From positions 930,001-994,000 of the forward strand of contig JBHGNT010000014.1 in assembly GCA_043228905.1 (NCBI GenBank): DNA of 64,000 nucleotides, in the 5' to 3' direction. A model generated the notes under the pieces. It was not told the origin of the DNA. It saw nothing but the letters and a program-made list of their open reading frames with translations, and did not search any database. Source of the stretch: Azolla caroliniana. Lineage: Eukaryota; Polypodiophyta. Positions within the stretch are counted from its first letter, which is position 1, and every line of letters begins with the position of its first letter. This document shows positions 9,585 through 20,503 of the stretch, piece after piece. Made by a program: the position numbers and the translations under genes.

Positions 9585-12500
9585 ATGGCTCAAGCAACGC
9601 CTTCCTCATCCCAAAACTTTATGTATAGAAAAACTGCAATTAGCAAATTGAATAATACAAACTATAGAGTCTGGAGTAGCAAAACAACTCTCCTTTTCAA
9701 ACAACTAAAATTATGGGCAGTAGTTGAAGGCAAAGAAACACAACCCAACACATTAAACCCGAACTACCCCGCATGGGAAGAAAAAGATCTAGCAGCAAAG
9801 TTGGAAATCATGTCAAACTTGGAGGATCAACAAGCCGACGCAATCAGAAATTGCAGCACTGCAAATGCCATGTGGATCGACTTGAAGAACGAATTCGAAC
9901 CAACTACATATGGAAACCAGGTCATGACTCTAAACTCATTAGTCATTTTAAAAATGCACGAAGAAGATGAAATGAATGCATTTATAAACTCATGGAAACG
10001 CAAATTAGATGATTGTCTCATGTTTGGGGTAGAAATCGAGTCAAAGTTGCAAAGGCTTCTTTTATTAGGTGCACTACCACCATCTTGGAGCACTTTTGTG
10101 ACCACCCAAAACTTCAATACAAACACAACTCTCATTGACCTAATTAATTGTATACGACAAGAAGAAGCCATGAAAAAGGCACGTCAACCTGAACAAACAC
10201 AACACACATCAACAATGATAGCATACCGTGGAAAACAACCCTATCAAAACCAAAGAACAGAATATAGGCCTAGAAACTATCTTGACAATTCTAGACCACA
10301 AGTTGGAGGCATCATATTCTCACAAATTTTCTGCACCATCTGTAATAAATCTGGACACACAAACAATCAATGTAGGTTCGGACAAATGAAAAATAAACAA
10401 TCATATCAACGACCTAGATCTCGAGTAGAAGCCCACCTAACTGAAGAAATTTCAGAAAATGAGTCATACCCAACTGAAACAAATAATGAGGAAAATGATG
10501 ATGGTTATGATGACCTCCTGCAAGTTTTCCTTGCAGAAGATTCAACTCCAGAAATCAATACAAAACAACAACTAGACAACACTTGGTACTTCGATACTGG
10601 TGCCACCCATCACATGACAAATAATAAACAATCTATTAGAAACTATAACTCCGTACCCGTACCAATCCCTGTTGTGTTTGGTAATAATGGCAACCTAAAT
10701 GCCTTAAGAAAAGGAGACGTAAGCTTTTTCCTACAAGACAATCAACTCCTCACAGTAGACAATGTCTATTTTGTTCCTAGAATCATGAAAAATCTATTAT
10801 CAGTTTCTCAAGAAACAAAAAATGGTACCTCCATAAAATTCAAAGAAACATATGCACAAATTAAGCATAAGTCACCAAATGGATAGAAAATAAAGTACAT
10901 TTGTAGGCGCCTTGATAAAGGGCTTTATCACATTCCATGTCCACCAACACATGCAAACATAGAAGCACTTTATGCATCCATAAAAGAAAACCATGATCTT
11001 AGCATATTATGGCATCATAGACTCGCACCTATAAATTTACAAGCCATTAAAACTCTACAATCAAAAAACATGGTTATTGGTCTCCCTAAAGAACAATTCA
11101 CAACTTCTTTAGACCTCTGCGAAGGGTGTCTTCTTGGGAAGATGCCTCATCACTCTTTTCCACTACGACAAAGTATAAGTCGATTCCCATTGCAATTAGT
11201 CCATAGTGATCTTTGTGGCCCTTTCCCGACACCATCAATAACTGGATCACATTACTTCATCAGTTTCATAGATGACTATAGTAGATTCACTGTTATTACA
11301 TTTCTTAAGACAAAAAACCAAGCACTTCAAGCACTTAAAAATTACTCAACATTAGCTGAAAATATAACTAAAAGCAAAATACAATTTCTACAAACTGATG
11401 GAGGCGGCGAATACAATTCCAATGCCCTCATGGATTTTTGCAAATCTAAAGGAATTCACCATCGAAAATCAACACCACAAACTCCTCAACAAAATGGTAT
11501 TGCGGAAAGAAAAAATCGTAGCTTACTAAATGCTGCCCGTAGCATGCTAAATGCCGCAAACCTAGAGCCAAAATTCTGGGAGGAAGCGGTTGCAACCGCT
11601 TGTTACATTCAAAACAAAATTTATCACTGCTCGATTGGACTACATACACCTTTCGAAATGTGGTATGGCCACAAACCTCATTTACAAGACCTTAAAATAT
11701 TCGGATGTATTGCTTTCGCTTGTGTACTAGAAAACAAAAGAAACAAGTTAAATGCAAGAGCACAAAAATCCATCTTCGTTGGATATGGAGACGCACACAG
11801 TTACAAGGCCTACCGACTCTACAACCCAGTTACCAACAAATTTTTCTTCAGTCGAAGCATTATCTTCAACGAATTTGACATCCTAAAAAATCAGGACCAA
11901 AAATCAACAAATTCAAAAACCCTAATTAACAAACTTACTGCAGAAAATGGTGCAGCCCCCCAGCCAACCAACAGCACCATCCAATGGTGCCTTCCATCTG
12001 GGCCTCCATCACCGCAAGAACCATCAATCACCGATGGAACTCCCACACCTTCACAAGTCTCTTTTAATCTACTACCATCATCTTCAAAAGCCACGTCAGG
12101 CAACATTCCACCGCCAAACAGAGATCACGGCACAACCCACCACACTCCCGTTGTGTTCCCCACTCGTACCACTCCACCACCGCCGTCTCTTGAAGCCGCC
12201 TCGAGCAACATTCGATCTCCAAACAGAGATCGCACCATCGCTGTGAACCACACTCTTGTAGTTGCTGAGCATACAAATTTTGCCTCTCCTCAATGCCATA
12301 GTTTTTCTCCTTCTATCCCACATAATACATTAATGTCTCCTAGCCAAACATTAAGACCTAACACTTCCCCATTAGACACTCCACCCACATATGACACTTA
12401 TAACATAGACACTACATCCCCAAGACGCCTTAGAAGACTTTCTGACATCTACAGAGAGCTAGATGAATTAGAGTGTCATTTTAGCGACCTCGATCCTAGC

Positions 12501-14194
12501 AACATTGGTATTTTGGATAAATCTGGCCTTGATGAAGTACCCACAAAAATTGACTCTGAAGAGCCTACAACCATAGAAGAAGCTCTCCAAAGCTCAAATG
12601 CAGAAAATTGGATTACCGCCATGAAAAATGAAATGCACTCTCTTACAAAAAATGAAACATGGTGTCTAGTGCAAAAACCTCAAAATCGCACAATTATTAC
12701 GTGTAAGTGGGTACTTCGAATTAAGCGAGACTCGCATGGAAATTCCATTCGATTTAAAGCACGCTTGGTTGCTCGAGGCTTCATACAAGTACCCGGAATA
12801 GACTCCACAGAAACCTTCCGTCCCACACTTCGAATAACATCTTTTCGACTACTTGTGGCCATCGTTGCTGCTCAAAAGCTCGAACTTCATCACTTGGATG
12901 TTCAAACCGCTTTCCTTCATGGTGACCTTGAAGAAGAAGTCTATATGAAGCAACCTCCCTACTTCGAGAAAACAAAGTTTCCAACACACGTCTGCAAACT
13001 AAAGAAGTCCATTTATGGCCTACGACAATCACCTCGAGCATGGTACTATCGTCTCCATATATTCTTAATCAAATGTGGATATAATAGACTTAAAAGTGAA
13101 CCAAACATCTATTTTAGAAAATCAGCATCTAACTTTATCATACTAGGGGTCTATGCAGATGATTTTCCCCTCCTCTCAAATTCTCTATCTTATTTAAATT
13201 TTTGCAAACAAGAACTAAAATCAACATTTCCTATCACCGATCTTGGACCCATGACCTATTTTCTAGGAATAGAAGTAAAAAGAAATACAACACTAGGACA
13301 AATATCACTCTCACAATCTCGGTACATTAATAATATTCTAAAACGTTTTGACATGGAACATTGCAAACCCATCTCTACACCACTTCCTACCACACTTAAG
13401 TTATCCACTGAAGATAGCCCAAAATCACCCATAGAAGAAACCGAAATGAAAAACATTCCCTACAGAATAGTAATAGGGTCCATATGATATCTAGTCAGTA
13501 GCACCAGACCAGATCTATGCTTTAGCACTGGACTACTATAACGTTTTATGACTAACCCCGGTCCTAAACACTGGCAAGCACTTAAAAGAATTCTTAGATA
13601 TCTTAAACATACTAAACACTTGTGTCTTACTTATCAATCCACGCATTCGGAATCGATCCAACCAAAATTGTGCGGATGGGCAACCCCCTCAACTCCTCTT
13701 CATGGTTGGTGTGATTCCGATTGGGGGGGGATGTGGATGACCGAAAATCTACAAGTGGCTATGTTTACACCTTTGCCGGAGGAGCGATCGCGTGGAGGTC
13801 GAAGAAACAATCTACAGTTTCACTATCTTCAACAGAAGCAGAATATGTTGCTGCCACTCTAGCTGCAAAAGAAGGAATCTGGTTAAAAGCTATATTGGAG
13901 GAAATTAATCTTTCTGAAGAAAAACCAATAGAAATTTACTACGACAACCAATCTTGCATAAAGCTCGCAATCAATCCACAAATGAGCAACAATATAAGAC
14001 ATATATCATTCAAGCACCATTTTCTAAGGGACCTAATTGAAGAGAAGAAAATAAATTTGAAGTTCCCTCCATCAACCTCCATGTGGGCAAACTTCTTAAC
14101 AAAGTCGGTGTCAAACCATAAACACGTACAATGTTGCAAGAACATTGGGCTTCTCAACTTCACCAACACTGAAGACAAAGATATGGAATTTTGA
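9585..14194 (+). pseudogene. Copia gag-pol with few disabling lesions
   Basis: One frame runs from ATG 9585 to near 13720. It is broken by TAG at 10884-10886, TGA at 13485-13487 and TAA near 13539. A one-base shift at the G run 13724-13731 follows, and the frame then continues to 14194. In order it holds gag, a CCHC knuckle (CTICNKSGHTNNQC), protease (YFDTGATHHM), and integrase zinc and DDE parts (HSDLCGPF, QTDGGGEYNS, QQNGIAERK). RT follows with a YADDFPLL active site, where YVDD is usual. RNase H (CDSDW, SSTEAEYVA) comes last. Lesions are few compared with the other copies here, so this is a fairly recent loss. Confidence 0.93.
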
Positions 14195-14214
14195 TTATTT
14201 TCCTTAGGGGGGAG

Positions 14215-14433
14215 TGTTGGAAATTATAAGGAAAATAATACAAAGTAATAATAACTAAATTATAAAACAATAAAAAATAAACATTTATGACTGTTACGAA
14301 CAATCACTTTTGTAAAAAGACACATTCGTTCTATAAAACTAAATATACACGCCTCTCTACAGATAGAGAGGAACCATAATTTTATCTATCTGTCTCTGTA
14401 TTTTTTTATCTCTCCCTGTCTCTGTTTTCAACA
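14215..14433 (+). repeat. 3' LTR of the copia element (219 bp)
   Basis: It pairs with 9263-9442 and carries two insertions relative to it (AT-rich near 14253-14280 and TCTACAGATAGA near 14355). It ends TTTTCAACA before the GAGGT duplication. Confidence 0.9.
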
Positions 14434-14438
14434 GAGGT

Positions 14439-14850
14439 TGCATGAAATTCAGACTTAACTCATAGGTCATCAAGTGTGATTAAGGTAAATAATTATAGAG
14501 AGCGTAAGATGAAAGACATTAAGAGAGGTTGAAGCTCTAGCTCTAGCTCATGAACCTTCAAGGAGAAGCTTAAAAGACCTAATACAAACCTATTTCATAG
14601 CTTTTTGCAATGTCCTTAGGCCTTTTAATGCACTCCAATCTAATCATATATGCCTTGGAGTTGGAGCGCATTAGCCATAAGAGGGAAGTCATGAGCATTG
14701 AGGGGCACAATGGACACATTCAATCATGCAATGTCATGCGAAATTGGAGGTTTGACGTTTGCTCGAAGTGTGATTATAAGTAAGAATAAACCTTCAAATC
14801 AATCATGGACACGAAGTTTGTGTTGGTGGTGTGGGGGAGGATGGCGACCT
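14439..14850. other. Continuation of the duplicated GDSL flank, then sequence with no gene
   Basis: Positions 14439-14490 continue the segment seen at 4330-4381. Beyond that I see no recognisable gene or repeat until the solo LTR. Confidence 0.6.
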
Positions 14851-14855
14851 ACATG

Positions 14856-15378
14856 TGTTACCCCGTACGAGATGTACGGAGAGTAAAGTGTGATGAGCGA
14901 GGGTCGAATGTTATCATGATGTTGTTGTGTATGTGTAGGGGGCATAAATGTAGTTGTGAGTCTATACGTATGTGAACACATGCACACGTGTGTGCATGTG
15001 GGTGGATACGAGGAGGTGTGAGTGAGTGTCCAGTATGAATGCTCGAGGGGGCTTACACCCCTATGTATCTACCCCCTCTTGTACTATTTAACCCCTTATG
15101 GGGAATGAATGAAAGATGAATAATCATTTTCTCTCTTAACCTCTCTCTCTCTCGTCATCTCTCTCTCCCTCTCTCTCTCCCCTTAACATTGAACCCCCTT
15201 GGGAGGGGGGTGGAGCCATTCTAGGCACCACCCCCCACCCCGCAATGCTTCTCAATGATTCTCAACCTCTTCATGATCTCTCTCACCATCATACTCTCCA
15301 TCTTCATTATTACACCATGTATATCTTCGTCATCGATAATCATCATTACCATTAACCCTAACGTTAAAACCTACAACA
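14856..15378 (+). mobile_element. Solo LTR with perfect 5-bp target duplication
   Basis: TGTTACCCCGTACGAGATG ... CCTACAACA is flanked by ACATG at 14851-14855 and again at 15379-15383. No internal region remains. Homologous sequences are the LTRs at 20504-20996 and 22695-23225. The clean duplication indicates loss of the interior by LTR-LTR recombination. Confidence 0.9.
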
Positions 15379-15398
15379 ACATGCACAAGCCTGTTACT

Positions 15399-17151
15399 TG
15401 TTAGATTATGGGGTCTTTGTTGTGGAAGCGTGGAAATAACAATATATAACTAGAATTAAAGCTAATATATAGAGTAAGAAGAAAAGATAAAACAACACCA
15501 TAATTACTGAGGTTCGGCCAATTAAGCCTACGTCCTCCAAAGTAGCAGCTCTATTAAGATTAGGAAAGAAGATACAAAGTTGAGGATCTCAAACTAAGAG
15601 GAAGAGGAGCGTATTTATAGCTCCCAAACCACCTCCCTCAACTATGTGGGATAAAGATGGGCCAAAGACTAACAAATGTCCACCTTGGCACAATCTTTAA
15701 TCCTTCCAAATACAAATCTTCTCAAGCAAAATAAAATAGTCTGCTCTCAAATTTGCGTCGTGAGGCGCCAACTTTAAATGTGTTGGATATTAACCAAGTC
15801 TAAACAATGTTCAAACTTGGCCCTTGTAACCACCTTGGTCAGCATGTCAACAGGATTCTCCTTAGTATCAATCTTTTGGAGAAGTATCTCCTTCTCTTCT
15901 AGAATTTCCCGCACAAAGTGATAACGAACATCAATGTGCTTTGTCCATGAGTGAAAGACTTGATTCTTTGCTAAATGAATAGCACTTTGACTATCAGAAT
16001 ACACATCAAGTTGTTTTTGACCTACTCCCAAGTCCTTAAGCAACCCATGAAGCCAAATTGCCTCCTTCACAGCCTCTGTGATTGCCATATACTTTGCCTC
16101 TGTTGTAGATAGAGCCACCGTTGATTGTAAAGTTGACTTCCAACTAACCGGCGCCTTTGTAAAATTGAACAAATAGCTAGTTGTAGATCGTCGCTTATCC
16201 AAATCTCCTGCAAAATCAGAATCACAATATCCAAATATGCATTTACCAAGTGATTTGTCTTGCTCAACTGTCAATCCAACATCCACGGTATTTTGAAGAT
16301 ACCGTAGAATCCATTTCACAGCTTGCTAATGACCCTTGCCTAGATCATGAATATACCTGCTAACAATGCTAACAGTATGTGAAATATCGGGTCTTGTACA
16401 CACCATTGCGTACATCAAGCTTTCCAACTGCATTTGCATACGGGACTTTCGCCATGTTTTCTCACTCTTCATTAGTTGTGGGATATATGCGACTACTCAG
16501 TTTCAAATGAAGAGAAAATGGAGTACTTATAGGTTTTGTATCATCATACATACCAAAACGTTGTAGTATCCTCTTCAAATACTGTTTCTGAGAGAGCCAA
16601 AGTTTGCCTCTCTCTTTGTCTCTATTTATCTCCATGCCAAGAATCTTCTTAGCTTCCCCCAAATCCTTGATCTCTAACTCTTTACTCATCTGAGCCTTCA
16701 ACTTGTCAATCTCACCTTGACTCTTTGCTGCAATTAGCATATCATCAACATATAAGAGTAAGTAGATGTATGAACCATCTTGAAGATTACGCAAATACAC
16801 AAAATGATCATATTTGCTTCTTCTATACTTCTATCCCTTCATGAACTTATCAAATCGTTTGTACCACTGTCTCGAAGATTGTTTCAGTCCATACAATGAT
16901 TTGCTAAGTTTACAAACCCAATCTTCTTTACCAGCAACCTTGTATCCTTCTGGCTGAGTCATATAGATTTCCTCCTTCAAATCACCGTTTAAGAACGCAG
17001 TTTTCACATCAAGTTGACCTAGGTCCAAATTCAACTGTACTACTCATGCCAACAAAATTCTAATGGAGGAATGTTTTACATCCGGAGAAAATACCTCATT
17101 ATAATCAATTCCCTCTTTTTGAGCAAATAGCCTTTTGACAAGAACTACACC
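15399..17151 (-). mobile_element. 3' half of a copia element (RT, RNase H, LTR)
   Basis: On the minus strand it reads the RT core ([27 protein letters not shown]), RNase H (GYCDSDFAGDLD, TTEAKYMA, YSDSQSAIHL) and a C-terminus ending at 15774. A probable LTR follows on that strand: TGTTAGTCTTTGG (15676) with CTATAAATACG to ...CTAACA (15399). In-frame stops near 16323, 16828 and 17043 show decay; two of them (near 16323 and 16828) read as TAG. It resembles the TNT1-94-type lineage. Its LTR does not match the one upstream of the gag half at 18071-20338, so the two halves seem to come from different elements. Confidence 0.8.
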
Positions 17152-17780
17152 CTCTCTATGCGCAACGCTCGGCCACAACCGAGCTTAGAATCATACACAG
17201 AAAACGGGAAATGAAATGCACGACACAAAGGAGAGAAGAGTACACAGGATGTTTACGTGGAAAACCCAAACTCGGGAAAAAAACCACGGCAACCCACAGA
17301 CCACAAACTATCACTATGTCAGAATGTACAATAAGAAAGCACCGAGGCCACGACCTCGAGCTTGCTATCTTCGCCACAGGCAGCAGTTAAAATCAGAGGC
17401 AACGACCTCTTCATCTCTCTCTCTCACTCTCTCTGTACACAGTTGCACGCACTAATCTTGCGCCAACAAGAATGACAACTACACTCATAAGTTTGCCCTA
17501 AGTCATATTTATACTAATATGACTTTTCGGCTATTTACAAATATAGCCACGATGGACTCTCAGAAACATATTTACGAATATGTCTCTTCATCCGGAGAGC
17601 GCTTCTCACCGGGCCTGCATCATTCGGATCTTGTCGGGCACTCGTCATCTGGTTCTCACCGGGTCTGCACCATCCGGCTCTCCGTAGCCGGGTACTCCTC
17701 ATCCGGTTCTCACCAGGTCTGCACCATACATTCTTGTTGTCATTCTTGTTTTGCACGAGATTAGTGCGCGTAACAGTGTA

Positions 17781-17815
<35 letters not shown>

Positions 17816-18068
17816 CGTTGCCTCTGTTGTAACCGCTGCCTGTGGCGAGGATCGTGAGCACGAGGTTGTTGCCTCCGTGAACTCACTGTTGTACATTCTA
17901 ACATAGTGATAGTTTGCAGCCTGTGGGCTGCCGTGGTTTTTCCCTTAGTTTGGGTTTTCCACGTAAACATCCTGTGTGTTCTTCTCTTCTTTGTGTCGTG
18001 CGTTTCATTTTCCGTTTTCTGTGTATGATCCTAAGCTCGGTTGTGGCCGAGTGTTGCGTATAGGGAGC
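17152..18068. repeat. Large inverted repeat (arms about 330 bp) joining two copia halves
   Basis: The left arm 17152-17478 is the imperfect reverse complement of 17736-18068. It is aligned from CTCTCTATGCGCAACGCTCGGCC at the outside to CAAGAATGACAAC at the loop. The arms differ by scattered substitutions, short indels and the length of a CT/GA run. They carry the sequence GGTTTTTCCC..GGGTTTTCCACGTAAACA, usual in copia LTR downstream parts, so they look like two LTR pieces in opposite orientation. The spacer holds about 2.5 units of a tandem repeat (see 17605-17730). Confidence 0.85.
17605..17730. repeat. About 54-bp tandem repeat in the inverted-repeat spacer
   Basis: TTCTCACCGGGCCTGCATCAT and its variants (TTCTCACCGGGTCTGCACCAT, TTCTCACCAGGTCTGCACCAT) recur at about 54-base spacing, about 2.5 copies. 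Confidence 0.7.
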
Positions 18069-18070
18069 GT

Positions 18071-20338
18071 TCAGTTCCCGTTAGATAGAACATTATCATC
18101 ACAAACTGGAAGTGCATAAGCTACCATATTAGCGAAACGAGTAGGCTTCTGAATTACTTGTCTCTGTCTTCTTATTGCAATTGGTTCTGATTGCGCTAGA
18201 GGTTCTTGGGTCGGAACCTCTTCCTCATCTGACTCTTCTTCTGTAACCATAGGAGAGTCACCGGTGGTGCTTCGCCTTGGAGTCACCACTATTTGCTCAA
18301 ACTCCACCTGCTTTGGAGTACCCTCCACTTGTATCGGAGTATTATCCGGTTCTTCCAGATTTACCTTGTTCAACATGGCAGATTCATTAAAGGTAACATC
18401 TCTACTAATAATTGTTTTCTTTGCCTCAAGACACCACAAACGGTATCCCTTCACTCTAGCATTGAAACCCATGAAAAGAGCCTTCTTTGCTCGTGGATCC
18501 AACTTTGATTTAGTCACATGATAATATGCAGTAGAACCAAAAATATGCAAAGTATCATAATCACTTGCAGGTTTTCCAGACCATACCTCTAATGGAGTTT
18601 GGCCACCTATAGCAAATGATGGCAAATGATTGACGAGATGTTGAGCGTACGTCACAACCTCAGCCCAAAAGTTTTTGCCTAATCCAGCGTTAGACATCAT
18701 ACAACGAACTTTCTCCACAAGTGTCTTGTTCATTTGCTCCGACTCCCCATTCTGTTGTGGTGTTCTTCTAACGGTGAAATGTCGATTTATGCCACAATCT
18801 TCACATACTTCCAGAAATGGATCACTCTTGTATTCTCCACCATTGTCTGTTCGGAGAACCTTGATCTTTCTCCCGGTCTGGTTTTCAACTTGAGCTTTCC
18901 ACTTAAGGAAAACTTCAAGCACATCACTCTTGTTCTTCATTGTATGTATACACCCAAACTCTCCTTGAAAAATCATTGACAACAAAGGTTACAAAATAAT
19001 GTCTACCTCCTATGGATGGAGTTTTGGTAGGTCCCCACACATCTAAGTGCACATAATCCAAAATACCCTTGGTATTATGAATTGTAGTGCCAAACTTCAC
19101 TCTTCGTTGTTTTCCTAGAACACAATGCTCACAGAAATCAAGTTTGCATGTCTTCATGCCTTTCAACAATCCTTGTTTTGCAAGAATTTGCAAAGACTTT
19201 TCACCAGCATGTCCCAACCGCATATGCCACAACTTCGTTGCTTCAGTATCTTTCTTGGTACTTGAAGTTGTTGATGCCACTGTCCCCACCACTGTATTAC
19301 CTTGGAAATAGTACAAATTGTTCTTCCGTATGCCTTTCAACATCACCAATACACCTAAAGTTGCCTTAAGAACTCCATCTCGCATCATCACAAGGCCCTT
19401 AGATTCAAGAGCCCCCAAGGAGATGAGATTCTTCTTCAACTTTGGCACGTATCGCACATCCCTCAAAATTCTTGTGGTTCCATCATGATTGCGTAGCTTG
19501 ATTGAACCTATCCCGACTGTTTTACATGGATGATCATTACCCATGTAAACAACCCCATCATCGACTTCTTGAAATTCAAAAAACCACTCTCGAATAAGAC
19601 ACACATGATAGGTACAACCTAAATCCAAAATCCACTCATCTGGATGTGTTGACACCGAAGGCATAACCACTAAGGAAATATCGGATTGTGCATCATTGCA
19701 GTCTGCAACATTTGCATCTTGTGGACGTTTTCCTTTCCTCTTCAACTTCGGATAGTCTTTCTTCCAGTGCCCTTTCTCATGACAAAAAGCACACTCATCT
19801 TTGGCAATGCCTCGGCCTTTGGATTTGGACCTTCCTCTTCTCCCCTTTGTATGGCTTTGTTGATGACCTCTTGCCACCAATGCTTCTTCTGATGTCGTTT
19901 CTTTGGTTATCATCTTATCCTGCTTTCTCAACTCATGACTATATAAAGCAGAACAAACAACATCTAACGACACATACTCTTTCCCGTGAAGTAATGTAGT
20001 TTCTAAATGTTCAAATTCATTGGGAAGAGATGATAACAACATCAAAGCTAGATCCTCATCTTCAAATTTAACATCTAAATTCAACAGGTCTGCCACTAAT
20101 TGATTAAACATGGTGATGTGATCATTCATAGTAGCTCCAATATCCATGCCCAGCAAGTACTGGTGCATTTTATATGACCAGGACGCATAGTTGCTCTGGT
20201 CGAGCTTCTCTGTTGGAAGTGAACTCGTCATTCCTCTGTCCATATCTTCTTTCTGTCTGTTGTCGCCAGGTTCTAGGGTTCATCTACGAAAGCAAGTGTC
20301 GGCCGCAGAGGTTCTCAACCCTCGCGCTCTGATACCAT
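18071..20338 (-). pseudogene. 5' half of a copia element: gag, protease, integrase
   Basis: The minus strand encodes gag from MDRGMTSSLPTEKLDQ (20243). A knuckle CAFCHEKGHWKKDYPK follows, with its last Cys changed to Tyr. The protease site reads WILDLGCTYH, with DSG changed to DLG. Integrase parts follow (LWHMRLGHAG, CEHCVLGKQ, TDNGGEYKS, QQNGESEQ). A shift near 18924-18985 splits integrase. Gag is shortened after residue 35. The primer site is the complement of CTCTGATACCA at 20327-20337. The RT half is absent; the sequence stops at the inverted repeat. Both active-site changes show it is dead. Confidence 0.88.
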
Positions 20339-20503
20339 GTAAATGTTAATGTGCGGAAGCGTCAGACAGAACCAGCTCAGCCGGATAGCAACAGAAAAAT
20401 GAGATGAAGGTTTAATGGAAAAGCTTAATACACAGAGGAGACAGAGAGAGCAGAATGTAAAACTCTGTTAAAAAATTAACTCTAAAACTCTGTACATACA
20501 ACG
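20339..20503 (-). repeat. Copia 5' LTR, downstream part (interrupted)
   Basis: It lies next to the primer site of the gag half and ends ...AACATTTACA on the minus strand. It continues at 23226-23486 beyond an inserted element. The join is marked by CAACG (20499-20503) and CAACA (23226-23230). Confidence 0.7.

Larger units (their letters stand above)
9263..14433 (+). mobile_element. Ty1/copia retrotransposon, near complete
   Basis: LTRs begin TGTTGGAAATTATAAGG and end TTTTCAACA. The target duplication GAGGT (9258-9262 and 14434-14438) is exact. A primer site TGGTATCAGAGC follows the 5' LTR at 9443, and a purine tract (TTAGGGGGGAG) precedes the 3' LTR. The pre-insertion sequence survives at 4311-4381. 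The gene order protease, integrase, RT, RNase H places it in copia. Confidence 0.95.

Noticed and set aside
15399-20503. A single intact copia element
   Set aside because: The LTR downstream of RNase H does not match the LTR next to the gag primer site, and part of pol is replaced by an inverted repeat.
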